From an uncultured Bacteroidales bacterium (GTDB lineage Bacteria; Bacteroidota; Bacteroidia; Bacteroidales; Paludibacteraceae): a stretch of 17,015 nucleotides of DNA. Positions within the stretch are counted from its first letter, which is position 1, and the number at the start of each line of letters is the position of its first letter. The translations under genes were made by a program, and so were the position numbers. Shown one piece after another: positions 1 through 7,766 of the stretch. The notes under the pieces were generated by a model. The model had not been told where the DNA came from. It was given only the letters and a program-made list of their open reading frames with translations, and did not search any database. The stretch covers positions 1 to 17,015 of the forward strand of contig CAIWIS010000749.1 in the NCBI GenBank assembly GCA_903912795.1. Reading direction: 5' to 3'.

Positions 1-13
1 CTATAAAGTAAAT

Positions 14-54
14 AAAAAAAAACTACCACTTTTAAAGTTAAAAGTGGTAGTTTT
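14..54 (-). terminator. Rho-independent terminator of ppdK
   Basis: The arms at 19-35 and 38-54 are perfect 17-bp inverted repeats around the core CTACCAC/GTGGTAG, with a 2-nt spacer, so the innermost A-T pairs must open to form the loop. On the minus strand the hairpin is followed by a run of nine T (14-22). It begins 18 nt beyond the ppdK stop codon. The flanking A and T runs mean it could also stop transcription arriving on the plus strand. Confidence 0.88.
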
Positions 55-71
55 AGTAAAGTATTAGAATT

Positions 72-2801
72 TTATTTCGATTCTTTCAAAGCAGCTTGAG
101 CAGCAGCCAAACGTGCGATAGGCACACGGAATGGTGAGCAACTTACATAGTTCAATCCCACACGGTGGCAGAATTCAACTGATGAAGGTTCGCCGCCATG
201 TTCGCCGCAAATACCAACTTTTAATTTTGGATTTACTGCACGTCCTTTTTCAGTTGCCATTTGCACCAATTGTCCTACACCATTTTGGTCAAGAACTTGG
301 AATGGATCGGCAGCTAAAATTTTCTTATCCAAATAAATAGGTAAGAAAGTAGCAATATCGTCGCGTGAATAACCGAAAGTCATTTGAGTTAAGTCATTTG
401 TACCAAATGAGAAGAATTCAGCTTTTTCAGCAATTTTATCGGCAGTAAGAGCTGCACGAGGAATTTCAATCATAGTACCAACTTTAAACTCAATGCTATC
501 ACCAGCTTCGGCAAATAATTTTGCTGCTGTTTCGCGGATAATAGTATCTTGTTCGTTGAACTCATATTTGATACCTACTAAAGGAACCATAATTTCAGGA
601 ATTGCAACTATGCCTTTTTTCTTCAATGCCAATGCTGCACCAAGAATAGCGCGTGTTTGCATTTCGGTAATTTCAGGATAAGTATTTCCTAAACGACAAC
701 CACGGTGACCTAACATCGGATTCGATTCGTGAAGCGATTCTACGCGTTGTTTAATCACTTTAGCCGATACGCCCATAGCTTCAGCCATTTCGCGTTGACC
801 TTTTTCATCGTGAGGAACAAATTCGTGCAAAGGTGGATCCAATAAACGAACTGTAACCGGACATCCAGCCATAGCTTCGAATATTCCTTCGAAATCTTCT
901 TGTTGATAAGGAAGAATTTTTGCTAACGCAATACGACGACCTTCGGCATTTTCCGAAAGAATCATTTCGCGCATGGCTTTAATTTTTTCGCCTTCGAAGA
1001 ACATGTGCTCAGTACGGCAAAGTCCAATACCAGTAGCACCAAATTTACGAGCAACTTGTGCATCGTTAGGTGTATCAGCATTTGTACGAACCGACATTTT
1101 AGTATGTTTATCAGCCAAAGTCATAATTTCAGCAAAGTCAGCATCCAATTCAGCTTCGGTAGTAGCAACCTTTCCTAAGAAAATGTCGCCAGTAGAACCA
1201 TTTAATGATATATAATCGCCTTCTTTAACGGTTAAACCATCCACTTCCATTACTTTATGAGTATAGTCAATTTTGAGAGCACCAGCACCCGAAACACAAC
1301 ATTTACCCATACCACGAGCTACTACAGCTGCGTGAGAAGTCATACCACCACGAGCAGTCAAAATTCCTTGAGCAGCAGCCATACCAGCTAAATCTTCAGG
1401 CGAAGTTTCAACACGTACCATAATTACTTTTTCGCCATGTTGTGCCCATTCAGCAGCATCATCAGCATTAAATACCACGCGACCTGAAGCAGCTCCCGGA
1501 GAAGCAGCCAAACCTTTGGCAATTAATTTAGCATCTTTGATAGCTTTTTTATCGAATACTGGGTGCAATAATTCGTCCAAACGGTTTGGATCAATACGTA
1601 AAATTGCAGTTTTTTCGTCAATCATACCTTGGTGATACATATCCATGGCAATTTTAACCATAGCAGCACCAGTACGTTTGGCGTTACGAGTTTGCAAAAA
1701 CCAAAGTTTACCTTCTTGTACGGTATACTCCATATCTTGCATATCTTTGTAGTGGTTTTCCAATTTTGTTTGGATAGCATCTAATTCTAAATAGATTTCT
1801 GGCATGGCTTCTTCCATTGATGGGTATTTAGCCAAACGTTCTTCTTCCGAAACACCAGCTAATTCAGCCCAACGTTGTGAACCAATTTTTGTAATTTGTT
1901 GTGGAGTACGGATACCAGCAACTACGTCTTCGCCCTGAGCGTTGATTAAGTATTCGCCAATAAATTGGTCTTCGCCAGTAGCAGCATCACGACTGAAACA
2001 TACACCAGTAGCCGAAGTTTCGCCCATATTACCAAATACCATGGCTTGAACGTTAACAGCAGTTCCCCATTCAGCAGGAATTCCTTCCATTTTGCGATAA
2101 AGAATAGCGCGGTCGTTCATCCAGGAGTCAAATACTGAGCAAACAGCTCCCCAAAGTTGTTCGTAAGCATTTTCAGGGAAGTTTTTTCCGGTTTGTTTCA
2201 AAACAGCAGCTTTAAATTTAGCAACCATTTCTTTTAAATCGTCAACCGAAAGTTGTGTATCTAATTCAACACCTTTTTCTTCTTTGATATGTTCAATAAT
2301 TTCTTCGAATGGATCAATATCGTTTTTATTTTCAGGTTTCATACCTAAAACAACATCACCGTACATTTGAACAAAACGACGGTATGAATCCCATGCAAAA
2401 CGAGCATTACCTGTTTTGCGAATTATACCTTCTACAACTGCATCGTTCAAACCTAAGTTTAGGATAGTATCCATCATACCTGGCATTGAAGCGCGAGCTC
2501 CCGAACGAACCGAAACTAAAAGTGGATTTTCAATATCGCCAAATTTAGAACTCATTAAAATTTCTTGCTCAGCAATGGCTGCTTCAACTTCAGGTTTTAA
2601 TAGTTCAACTACTTTGTCTTTACCAAGAGTATAATACTCAGAACAAACATCTGTTGTGATAGTGAATCCCGGAGGAACCGGAACACCAATCAAATTCATT
2701 TCAGCAAGATTTGCTCCTTTACCTCCAAGCAAATTCTTCATTTCAGCTTTACCTTCGGCTTTTCCATTTCCAAAGGTATACACTCTTTTTGTGTTACTCA
2801 T
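72..2801 (-). CDS. ppdK: Pyruvate, phosphate dikinase
   Basis: This 909-residue cytosolic enzyme interconverts pyruvate + ATP + Pi and PEP + AMP + PPi; in anaerobes it often runs in the glycolytic or gluconeogenic direction at the PEP node. Seen: an N-terminal ATP-grasp domain starting with GGKGANLAEM (26-35) and containing SVRSGARASMPGMMDT (97-112); the central swivelling phosphohistidine domain with GGMTSHAAVVARGMG, placing catalytic His at 490 and the neighbouring Thr, a regulatory site in plant enzymes, at 488; and a C-terminal PEP/pyruvate barrel with TMIEIPRAAL, SFGTNDLTQM and CGEHGGEP (Cys 865, the expected proton donor). Length fits the family (about 875-910). The ATG at 2801 directly precedes conserved sequence. 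The gene is monocistronic, with its own promoter and terminator. Nothing in it looks damaged. Confidence 0.98.
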   Translation of the reverse strand: MSNTKRVYTFGNGKAEGKAEMKNLLGGKGANLAEMNLIGVPVPPGFTITTDVCSEYYTLGKDKVVELLKPEVEAAIAEQEILMSSKFGDIENPLLVSVRSGARASMPGMMDTILNLGLNDAVVEGIIRKTGNARFAWDSYRRFVQMYGDVVLGMKPENKNDIDPFEEIIEHIKEEKGVELDTQLSVDDLKEMVAKFKAAVLKQTGKNFPENAYEQLWGAVCSVFDSWMNDRAILYRKMEGIPAEWGTAVNVQAMVFGNMGETSATGVCFSRDAATGEDQFIGEYLINAQGEDVVAGIRTPQQITKIGSQRWAELAGVSEEERLAKYPSMEEAMPEIYLELDAIQTKLENHYKDMQDMEYTVQEGKLWFLQTRNAKRTGAAMVKIAMDMYHQGMIDEKTAILRIDPNRLDELLHPVFDKKAIKDAKLIAKGLAASPGAASGRVVFNADDAAEWAQHGEKVIMVRVETSPEDLAGMAAAQGILTARGGMTSHAAVVARGMGKCCVSGAGALKIDYTHKVMEVDGLTVKEGDYISLNGSTGDIFLGKVATTEAELDADFAEIMTLADKHTKMSVRTNADTPNDAQVARKFGATGIGLCRTEHMFFEGEKIKAMREMILSENAEGRRIALAKILPYQQEDFEGIFEAMAGCPVTVRLLDPPLHEFVPHDEKGQREMAEAMGVSAKVIKQRVESLHESNPMLGHRGCRLGNTYPEITEMQTRAILGAALALKKKGIVAIPEIMVPLVGIKYEFNEQDTIIRETAAKLFAEAGDSIEFKVGTMIEIPRAALTADKIAEKAEFFSFGTNDLTQMTFGYSRDDIATFLPIYLDKKILAADPFQVLDQNGVGQLVQMATEKGRAVNPKLKVGICGEHGGEPSSVEFCHRVGLNYVSCSPFRVPIARLAAAQAALKESK

Positions 2802-2859
2802 TTTGTTGTTTTTTTTATTGTAGAATTAAATTGTTGATTATTTCAGAAAAAAATGATTG

Positions 2860-2890
2860 CAAAGATAATGATTTTGACTCAATTATTAAA
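2860..2890 (-). promoter_or_regulatory. Putative ppdK promoter (Bacteroidota type)
   Basis: On the minus strand TATCTTTG (2860-2867) matches the -7 consensus TAnnTTTG exactly. TTTA (2887-2890) lies 19 nt upstream, in place of the -33 TTTG. Transcription would start near 2853, leaving a leader of about 50 nt. The motif identification is by eye; the start site is inferred. Confidence 0.6.
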
Positions 2891-2935
2891 AAAATGAGCA
2901 TTAAAAAACTACAAAAAAACATGTAAAAAAATATA

Positions 2936-2966
2936 TTTCATATTCCAAATTTTTACACTATCTTTG
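2936..2966 (+). promoter_or_regulatory. Putative promoter of the DEAD-box helicase gene
   Basis: TTTC (2936-2939), 19 nt, then TATCTTTG (2959-2966), which closely follows the Bacteroidota TTTG-N19-TAnnTTTG promoter. It is divergent from the ppdK promoter, and both carry the same TATCTTTG element. The predicted start near 2972 leaves a leader of about 190 nt before the helicase ATG. Confidence 0.68.
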
Positions 2967-3163
2967 CACCCGATTTAAAAACAACAGCGCGTTGTGGGTA
3001 ATTGTCCGAAATTCACTGCTTTATGCAGTAAGCAAACCATCATTGGGATACACGTTTTACAAAAACATTTGAAACGAAGTTCCATGCGACGATTAAAAAT
3101 GGATTTTTTCGCATGAAATTATCGTCGGATATCTACTCAAAAACGTGTACTAAAACAAACAAA
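2967..3163 (+). promoter_or_regulatory. Structured 5' leader of the helicase mRNA
   Basis: This long non-coding leader has several possible helices. ACTGC/GCAGT (3015-3019 with 3025-3029) forms a small hairpin. TACACGTTTT (3049-3058) pairs perfectly with AAAACGTGTA (3140-3149), closing a domain that ends 14 nt before the start codon. Inside it, CATGCGA (3083-3089) can pair with TCGCATG (3109-3115), or CGACGAT (3087-3093) with ATCGTCG (3121-3127). These two share bases 3087-3089 and so exclude each other. A 10-codon ORF (3084-3116) overlaps, as ATGA, an ATG at 3113 that is in frame with the helicase. Long structured leaders are known for cold-induced RNA helicase and cold-shock mRNAs in other bacteria; a switch here is inference. 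Confidence 0.55.
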
Positions 3164-5089
3164 ATGACATTCAAAGAATTAAATTTGAAGGACGATATTT
3201 TATCGGCCATCGAAGAACTTGGGTATGAGCAACCTATGCCCGTACAAGAAAAAACCATCCCGTTCATGCTCGAACAAACCGCTGATTTAGTGGCACTTGC
3301 TCAAACAGGAACTGGTAAAACTGCTGCATTCGGATTGCCAGTACTTAACCTAATTGATGCTAGCCGCAAACAGGTTCAAGCATTGGTTTTGTCGCCTACA
3401 CGCGAATTGTGTATTCAAATTGCGAACGACCTCAAAGGTTATTCCAAAAACATGCGTGGAATGCGTATCGTACCTGTTTATGGTGGCGAAGACATTCGCA
3501 CGCAACTTCGTCAACTCGACACACCTCCTCAAATTATTGTAGCTACTCCGGGACGATTAATTGATTTAATTGAACGTGGTAAAATTGAATTAGGCGCAAT
3601 TGATTTTTTGGTGCTCGACGAAGCCGATGAAATGCTAAACATGGGATTCAAAGAAGATATTGAAACCATACTTGAACGTACACCGGCAACGCGTCGTACC
3701 ATGCTTTTTTCGGCAACTATGCCTAAGGAAATTTCAAATATCGCCAAAAGATATATGAAAAATTACGAGGAAATAACTGTTGGAACGAAAAATGCTGGTG
3801 CTGAAAACGTTGAACATATCTATTATGTATCACAAGCCAAACAACGCTACTTAGTACTTAAACGTATTGTGGATTTAAATCCAGATATTTACGGTATTGT
3901 TTTCTGTCGTACGCGCCAGGAAACCAAAGAAGTAGCTGACCATTTAATGCACGATGGCTATAATGCCGATGCTTTACATGGCGACCTTTCGCAAGCACAA
4001 CGCGATACTGTAATGCAAAAATTCCGTATCCGTAATATACAGTTATTAGTTGCAACCGATGTGGCTGCTCGTGGATTGGATGTGAGTGACTTAACGCATG
4101 TTATTAACTACAACTTACCCGACGATGTAGAAATATACACACACCGTAGTGGACGTACAGGTCGTGCCAATAAAAAAGGGATTGCCGTTTCAATTATACA
4201 TTCAAAAGAACGTTTTAAGATTAAAGACATTGAGCGCATGCTTCGCAAAAACTTTATTCAGGAACAAATTCCGAATGGTTTGGAAGTATGCAAAAAACAA
4301 TTGTTTTATATGATTGACCGCATGCAAAATGTGGAAGTAAACGAGGAACAAATAGCTCCTTATACGAATCAAATCATGAAACAGCTCGAAGATTTGAGCA
4401 AAGAAGAAATTCTGAAACGCTTTGTTTCGATAGAGTTTAATCGCTTTTTGGATTATTATAAAAATGCCGAAGATTTAAATTATCACGAAAAATCGCATGT
4501 ACGTGGCGAATACGATGACCGCCGTGGTAGTGAACGTTCTGACAGGGGTGGTGATAGAGGCGAAAGAGGAGCTAAAACTGGAAAACGTGTACGTCTGAAA
4601 ATAAACATTGGCGACCGCGAAGGTATTGATCCAAAACGATTCCTAGGTATAATAAACGATGTAACTGGCGATAAATCAATTACAATTGGTGCTATTGAGG
4701 TAACTAATAAATTTACTTTTTTCGATGTATTTAGCGACCAAATGGAAAAGGTAATCACTTCGTTTGCTGGCGAAAGTGAATATATTGTATCGGAAGCTAA
4801 AGGAAGCAAATCGGCCGATGGAGGCAGTCGTAAACCTGAATACCGTCCACGCAGCGGTGGTTCAAGCGATGGCAGACGCGAGTATGGAAGTTCAGCACCT
4901 CGCACGGGAAATAGTGGTGGTGGTGGTGGTAGCAGCTACCGCAAATCGGCTTCAAGTTCCGAAGGTGGTGATAAGCCATGGAGAGCTCGCTCAACCGACG
5001 ATAGACCTGCACGCCGCAGTTCATCCGAAGGTGGTGGTGGAAGCGACCGCAGACGCACTGGTAGCAGTGGCGGATACAAAAAAAGATAA
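3164..5089 (+). CDS. deaD: DEAD-box ATP-dependent RNA helicase, DeaD/DbpA-like
   Basis: An ATP-driven RNA helicase, probably acting in ribosome assembly and mRNA remodelling or decay, often at low temperature. Residues from this start: Q motif (about 21-28), Walker A AQTGTGKT (46-53), PTREL (78-82), TPGR (128-131), DEAD (152-155), SAT (183-185), a second RecA-like domain with ATDVAARGLDV (297-307) and HRSGRTGR (327-334). A DbpA-type RNA-binding domain follows (about 475-545), then a Gly/Ser/Arg-rich tail (about 545-641) with a five-Gly run. ATG 3164 is chosen because MTFKELNL is the usual family beginning. An in-frame ATG at 3113 would add 17 residues lying inside the structured leader and unlike the family. 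The full set of helicase motifs is intact. The exact paralogue name (deaD, csdA, dbpA or rhlE-like) is not certain. Confidence 0.95.
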   Translation: MTFKELNLKDDILSAIEELGYEQPMPVQEKTIPFMLEQTADLVALAQTGTGKTAAFGLPVLNLIDASRKQVQALVLSPTRELCIQIANDLKGYSKNMRGMRIVPVYGGEDIRTQLRQLDTPPQIIVATPGRLIDLIERGKIELGAIDFLVLDEADEMLNMGFKEDIETILERTPATRRTMLFSATMPKEISNIAKRYMKNYEEITVGTKNAGAENVEHIYYVSQAKQRYLVLKRIVDLNPDIYGIVFCRTRQETKEVADHLMHDGYNADALHGDLSQAQRDTVMQKFRIRNIQLLVATDVAARGLDVSDLTHVINYNLPDDVEIYTHRSGRTGRANKKGIAVSIIHSKERFKIKDIERMLRKNFIQEQIPNGLEVCKKQLFYMIDRMQNVEVNEEQIAPYTNQIMKQLEDLSKEEILKRFVSIEFNRFLDYYKNAEDLNYHEKSHVRGEYDDRRGSERSDRGGDRGERGAKTGKRVRLKINIGDREGIDPKRFLGIINDVTGDKSITIGAIEVTNKFTFFDVFSDQMEKVITSFAGESEYIVSEAKGSKSADGGSRKPEYRPRSGGSSDGRREYGSSAPRTGNSGGGGGSSYRKSASSSEGGDKPWRARSTDDRPARRSSSEGGGGSDRRRTGSSGGYKKR

Positions 5090-5131
5090 AAAAATAACCC
5101 CGATTGCTATCAGCAATCGGGGTTATTTTTT
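5089..5131. terminator. Bidirectional terminator between helicase and pgeF
   Basis: A perfect 20-bp stem (5089-5108 with 5112-5131) around the GC-rich core CCCCGATTGCT, with a 3-nt loop ATC. T runs follow the core on both strands, so it can end both the plus-strand helicase transcript and the minus-strand hpt-adk-obg-pgeF transcript. It overlaps the last base of the helicase stop codon and ends 1 nt from the pgeF stop. Confidence 0.93.
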
Positions 5132-5132
5132 A

Positions 5133-5915
5133 TTAATTCAGCATTATAGCACTTAGCATTCGGCCAGATTTTAGTCCTAGTTTTCGTGCCGAAAAATATA
5201 TATCAGCATTTGTATACGAACATATATTTGCAATTTCTATCTGACTAGCAGGAACACCCATTTCAGTAAGCAACCATTTGTTGGCTTTCCATAAATCCAG
5301 ATGCAAGATTCCCTCTTTTTTGCTAAAAATTAATTCAGTTGGAAAGCCAGAATTCTCAAATTCCAGCAACAAATCCTCGCCAACATTATAAGCATCAGGT
5401 GAAATTGAAACACCAATACTTACCAATACATTTTCGGGGTACGTTCCATACAAAACCTGCATAGCTTGTATTGTTTTTTGTACAATACGTGAATTTGTTC
5501 CTCGCCAACCAGCATGTACAGCTGCAATAGCTTTATTTACAGGGTCGTATATTAAAATTGGAACACAATCGGCTGTAGTAACTCCAATACAAATCGCAGG
5601 CAATTGCGTAATTAAAGCATCAACTCCATTTAAAAATTCCGTACGATTGTTGGTTGATAATTGTAAAAATTCATCATCTATAACTTTTACAATATTACCA
5701 TGTGTTTGGTAAGGGAAAACTAGTTGATTAGGCGCAATATTAATTTCATTGCAAAGCAATTGTAAATTACGCTTCTGATTTTCGGGCAAGTCGCCCGAAT
5801 ATGGACTTATATTACATGTACCGTAATTTCCACTACTTACTCCTCCTATGCGTGCAGTACAAAAATGAGTAATTGATGAATGCGCAGCTAATATTGGATA
5901 TCTTATTAATTTCAA
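5133..5915 (-). CDS. pgeF: Peptidoglycan editing factor PgeF (YfiH / multicopper polyphenol oxidase family)
   Basis: The 260-residue protein belongs to the YfiH/laccase-domain family. In E. coli the homologue removes wrongly incorporated amino acids from peptidoglycan precursors, and related proteins act as purine nucleoside phosphorylases or adenosine deaminases. Seen: QTHGN (His 72), TTADCVPIL (Cys 117) and AAVHAGWRGT (His 134), the three expected zinc ligands, followed by a conserved SGR near the C-terminus. The only start that keeps the full N-terminal domain is TTG at 5915; no ATG lies in frame between the upstream stop and residue 150. It is last in the hpt-adk-obg-pgeF cluster, 47 nt after obg, and that gap is almost wholly a heptamer repeat. 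The substrate cannot be decided from sequence. Confidence 0.9.
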   Translation of the reverse strand: MKLIRYPILAAHSSITHFCTARIGGVSSGNYGTCNISPYSGDLPENQKRNLQLLCNEINIAPNQLVFPYQTHGNIVKVIDDEFLQLSTNNRTEFLNGVDALITQLPAICIGVTTADCVPILIYDPVNKAIAAVHAGWRGTNSRIVQKTIQAMQVLYGTYPENVLVSIGVSISPDAYNVGEDLLLEFENSGFPTELIFSKKEGILHLDLWKANKWLLTEMGVPASQIEIANICSYTNADIYFSARKLGLKSGRMLSAIMLN

Positions 5916-5920
5916 GCAAT

Positions 5921-5962
5921 CTTTAGTCTTTGTTCTTTGTTCTTTGTTCTTTAATCTTTAAT
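5921..5962. repeat. Six-unit 7-bp tandem repeat filling the obg-pgeF spacer
   Basis: On the plus strand the units are CTTTAGT (5921-5927), CTTTGTT three times (5928-5948) and CTTTAAT twice (5949-5962). The array starts exactly at the obg stop codon and ends 5 nt before the pgeF TTG start, so 42 of the 47 intergenic bases are repeat. In the sense of transcription the units read as A-rich AnnAAAG. Confidence 0.9.
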
Positions 5963-7123
5963 TTACAAATCGTCCCAACCTATACCTTTGTATTTCGAAA
6001 TATCATCATCATCGTCTTCATCTTCTTCTCCATCCCATTCTTCATCTTCTTCATCATCCCACATATCATCGGTTTCTTCCAATGGAATAATCTCCATAGG
6101 TCGATGACTGATCTCAACAATTTTGTTCGATTCTTTGTTAATCTCGGTCCAAATTAAATCCTTTAATTCATTTAAGCCCAAACCGCTAACAGATGAGATA
6201 AACACTGTTTCAACATCTTTTGGAAGTTCATTTTTTAATGCAATGGTCAGTTCTTCATCGAGCATATCACATTTGGTAATGGCCAAAATACGCTGTTTAT
6301 CAACAAGTTCAGGATTGTACTGTTTCAATTCGTTTAATAAAATATTAAATTCACGAACAATATCATCGCTATCGGCGGGAATCATAAAAAGTAAAATCGA
6401 GTTTCGCTCAATGTGACGTAAAAACCGCAAACCAAGTCCACGGCCTTCGGCAGCACCCTCGATAATTCCAGGTATATCGGCCATAACAAAGGATTTATTA
6501 TCGCGATAAGGTACAATTCCTAAATTTGGAACCAGTGTTGTAAATGGATAATCTGCAATTTCGGGTTTTGCAGCCGATATTACCGAAAGCAGTGTGGATT
6601 TTCCGGCATTCGGAAAACCAACCAAACCTACATCGGCCAACACCTTAAGTTGAAGAATGAGAGTACGTTCAATACGTGGCTCACCCGGTTGAGCAAAACG
6701 AGGAGTTTGTAATGTAGATGTTCTAAAATGCCAGTTACCCAAACCACCTCTACCACCATTTATCAAAATCAATTCTTGTCCATCTTCAGTGATATCACCC
6801 AAGCATTCACCAGTTTCGGCATCGTAAAGTACAGTACCACAAGGCACTTCAATAGTTTTATCTTCACCATCTTTACCAAAACTACGACTACTACTACCGC
6901 CATCACCATCACCAGCATAAATATGACGAGCATATTTTAAGTGAATCAATGTCCAGAAATTTTTATTTCCTCGTATAATTATATGGCCTCCACGTCCACC
7001 ATCGCCGCCGTCGGGTCCACCTTTCATGGTCAACTTATCGCGATAAAAATGCTTTGAACCTGCGCCACCTTTACCAGAACGACAAAATATTTTTACGTAA
7101 TCAACAAAGTTAGAACCAGCCAT
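5963..7123 (-). CDS. obg: GTPase Obg/CgtA (50S ribosome assembly)
   Basis: A 386-residue essential-type GTPase that binds late 50S precursors and links ribosome maturation to nucleotide state. Residues 1-158 form the glycine-rich Obg fold (GGPDGGDGGRGG at 35-46, NGGRGGLGNWHF at 122-133). The G domain follows: G1 GFPNAGKS (169-176), G2 Thr195-Thr196, G3 DIPG (216-219), G4 TKCD (283-286) and G5 SSVSG (310-314). Instead of the OCT domain of Firmicutes there is a very acidic tail (about 350-386) with long Asp/Glu runs, encoded by low-complexity GAT/GAA-type codons around 5990-6065. The ATG at 7123 matches the usual MAxxNFVDYVKI-like beginning. It lies 40 nt downstream of adk in one operon. Confidence 0.97.
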   Translation of the reverse strand: MAGSNFVDYVKIFCRSGKGGAGSKHFYRDKLTMKGGPDGGDGGRGGHIIIRGNKNFWTLIHLKYARHIYAGDGDGGSSSRSFGKDGEDKTIEVPCGTVLYDAETGECLGDITEDGQELILINGGRGGLGNWHFRTSTLQTPRFAQPGEPRIERTLILQLKVLADVGLVGFPNAGKSTLLSVISAAKPEIADYPFTTLVPNLGIVPYRDNKSFVMADIPGIIEGAAEGRGLGLRFLRHIERNSILLFMIPADSDDIVREFNILLNELKQYNPELVDKQRILAITKCDMLDEELTIALKNELPKDVETVFISSVSGLGLNELKDLIWTEINKESNKIVEISHRPMEIIPLEETDDMWDDEEDEEWDGEEDEDDDDDISKYKGIGWDDL

Positions 7124-7130
7124 TATTATA

Positions 7131-7144
7131 GTTTAGTGTTTAAT
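7131..7144. repeat. Two heptamers in the obg-adk spacer
   Basis: Plus-strand GTTTAGT (7131-7137) followed directly by GTTTAAT (7138-7144). Six of seven bases agree. The unit resembles those of the larger array at 5921-5962. Two copies alone could be chance. Confidence 0.45.
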
Positions 7145-7163
7145 AATTTACAAATATACGAAA

Positions 7164-7745
7164 TTATTTATTTAATTCAGCATCAATAACTTCCGATATT
7201 CGTGCCGAAATTTCTGAAATCTCGCCTATTCCGTTTATTGAATGGTATTTACCTAAGTTTTTATAAAATTCATTTACAGGAGCTGTTTTTGATTCGTAAA
7301 CTTGTAAACGTTTTTTAATTGTGTCTAAATTATCATCGCTACGTCCCGAAGTTTCACCACGTATTAATAAACGAGTTATCAATTCCTTGGTTTCAACCTG
7401 AATATCAACTAAAAAATCAATTTTATTATTACGTTCTTCAAATGCTTTTTCGAGTGCAGCAGCTTGCTCTACAGTACGAGGAAAACCATCCAAAATAAAA
7501 CCAGCAGCTGTAGCTGCATATTTATCAACAGCATTCAACAAAATTTCAATAATCATTTGGTCAGGAACCAAACTACCTATTGAAATATACTTTTCGGCTT
7601 GTTTACCAACATCCGATTTCGACTCAATTTCGCTTCGTAATAATTCGCCAGTAGATAGGTGTTTTAAATTATACTTTTCTACCAATAAAGTGCTTTGTGT
7701 GCCTTTGCCGCAACCAGGGGCTCCACATAAAATAATATTTAACAT
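7164..7745 (-). CDS. adk: Adenylate kinase, short-LID form
   Basis: Catalyses ATP + AMP to 2 ADP in the cytosol. Seen: P-loop GAPGCGKGT (8-16), AMP-site HLSTGELLR (29-37), DGFPR (86-90), and RGETSGRSDD (129-138) as a short LID without zinc-binding cysteines. The length of 193 residues matches the short bacterial or eukaryotic AK1-like form rather than the 215-residue long-LID form. The ATG at 7745 starts MLNIILCGAPG, as expected. It lies 21 nt after hpt and 40 nt before obg on the minus strand, consistent with one transcript. Confidence 0.96.
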   Translation of the reverse strand: MLNIILCGAPGCGKGTQSTLLVEKYNLKHLSTGELLRSEIESKSDVGKQAEKYISIGSLVPDQMIIEILLNAVDKYAATAAGFILDGFPRTVEQAAALEKAFEERNNKIDFLVDIQVETKELITRLLIRGETSGRSDDNLDTIKKRLQVYESKTAPVNEFYKNLGKYHSINGIGEISEISARISEVIDAELNK

Positions 7746-7766
7746 ATCAATATCTTAATAAATTAA

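Noticed and set aside
3113..3163. N-terminal extension of the helicase starting at ATG 3113
   Set aside because: The 17 residues do not fit the family, which normally begins MxFKEL, and they lie inside the structured leader. Kept only as part of a finding about the upstream ORF.
4483..4905. 140-residue minus-strand ORF antisense to the helicase
   Set aside because: It is a shadow of the biased codon use of the tail, with no recognisable domain and no promoter or leader.
4764..5156. 130-residue plus-strand ORF overlapping the helicase tail
   Set aside because: It is an out-of-frame reading of the Gly/Ser-rich tail (Val/Ala runs come from the GGT repeats) and runs through the terminator. No family resemblance.
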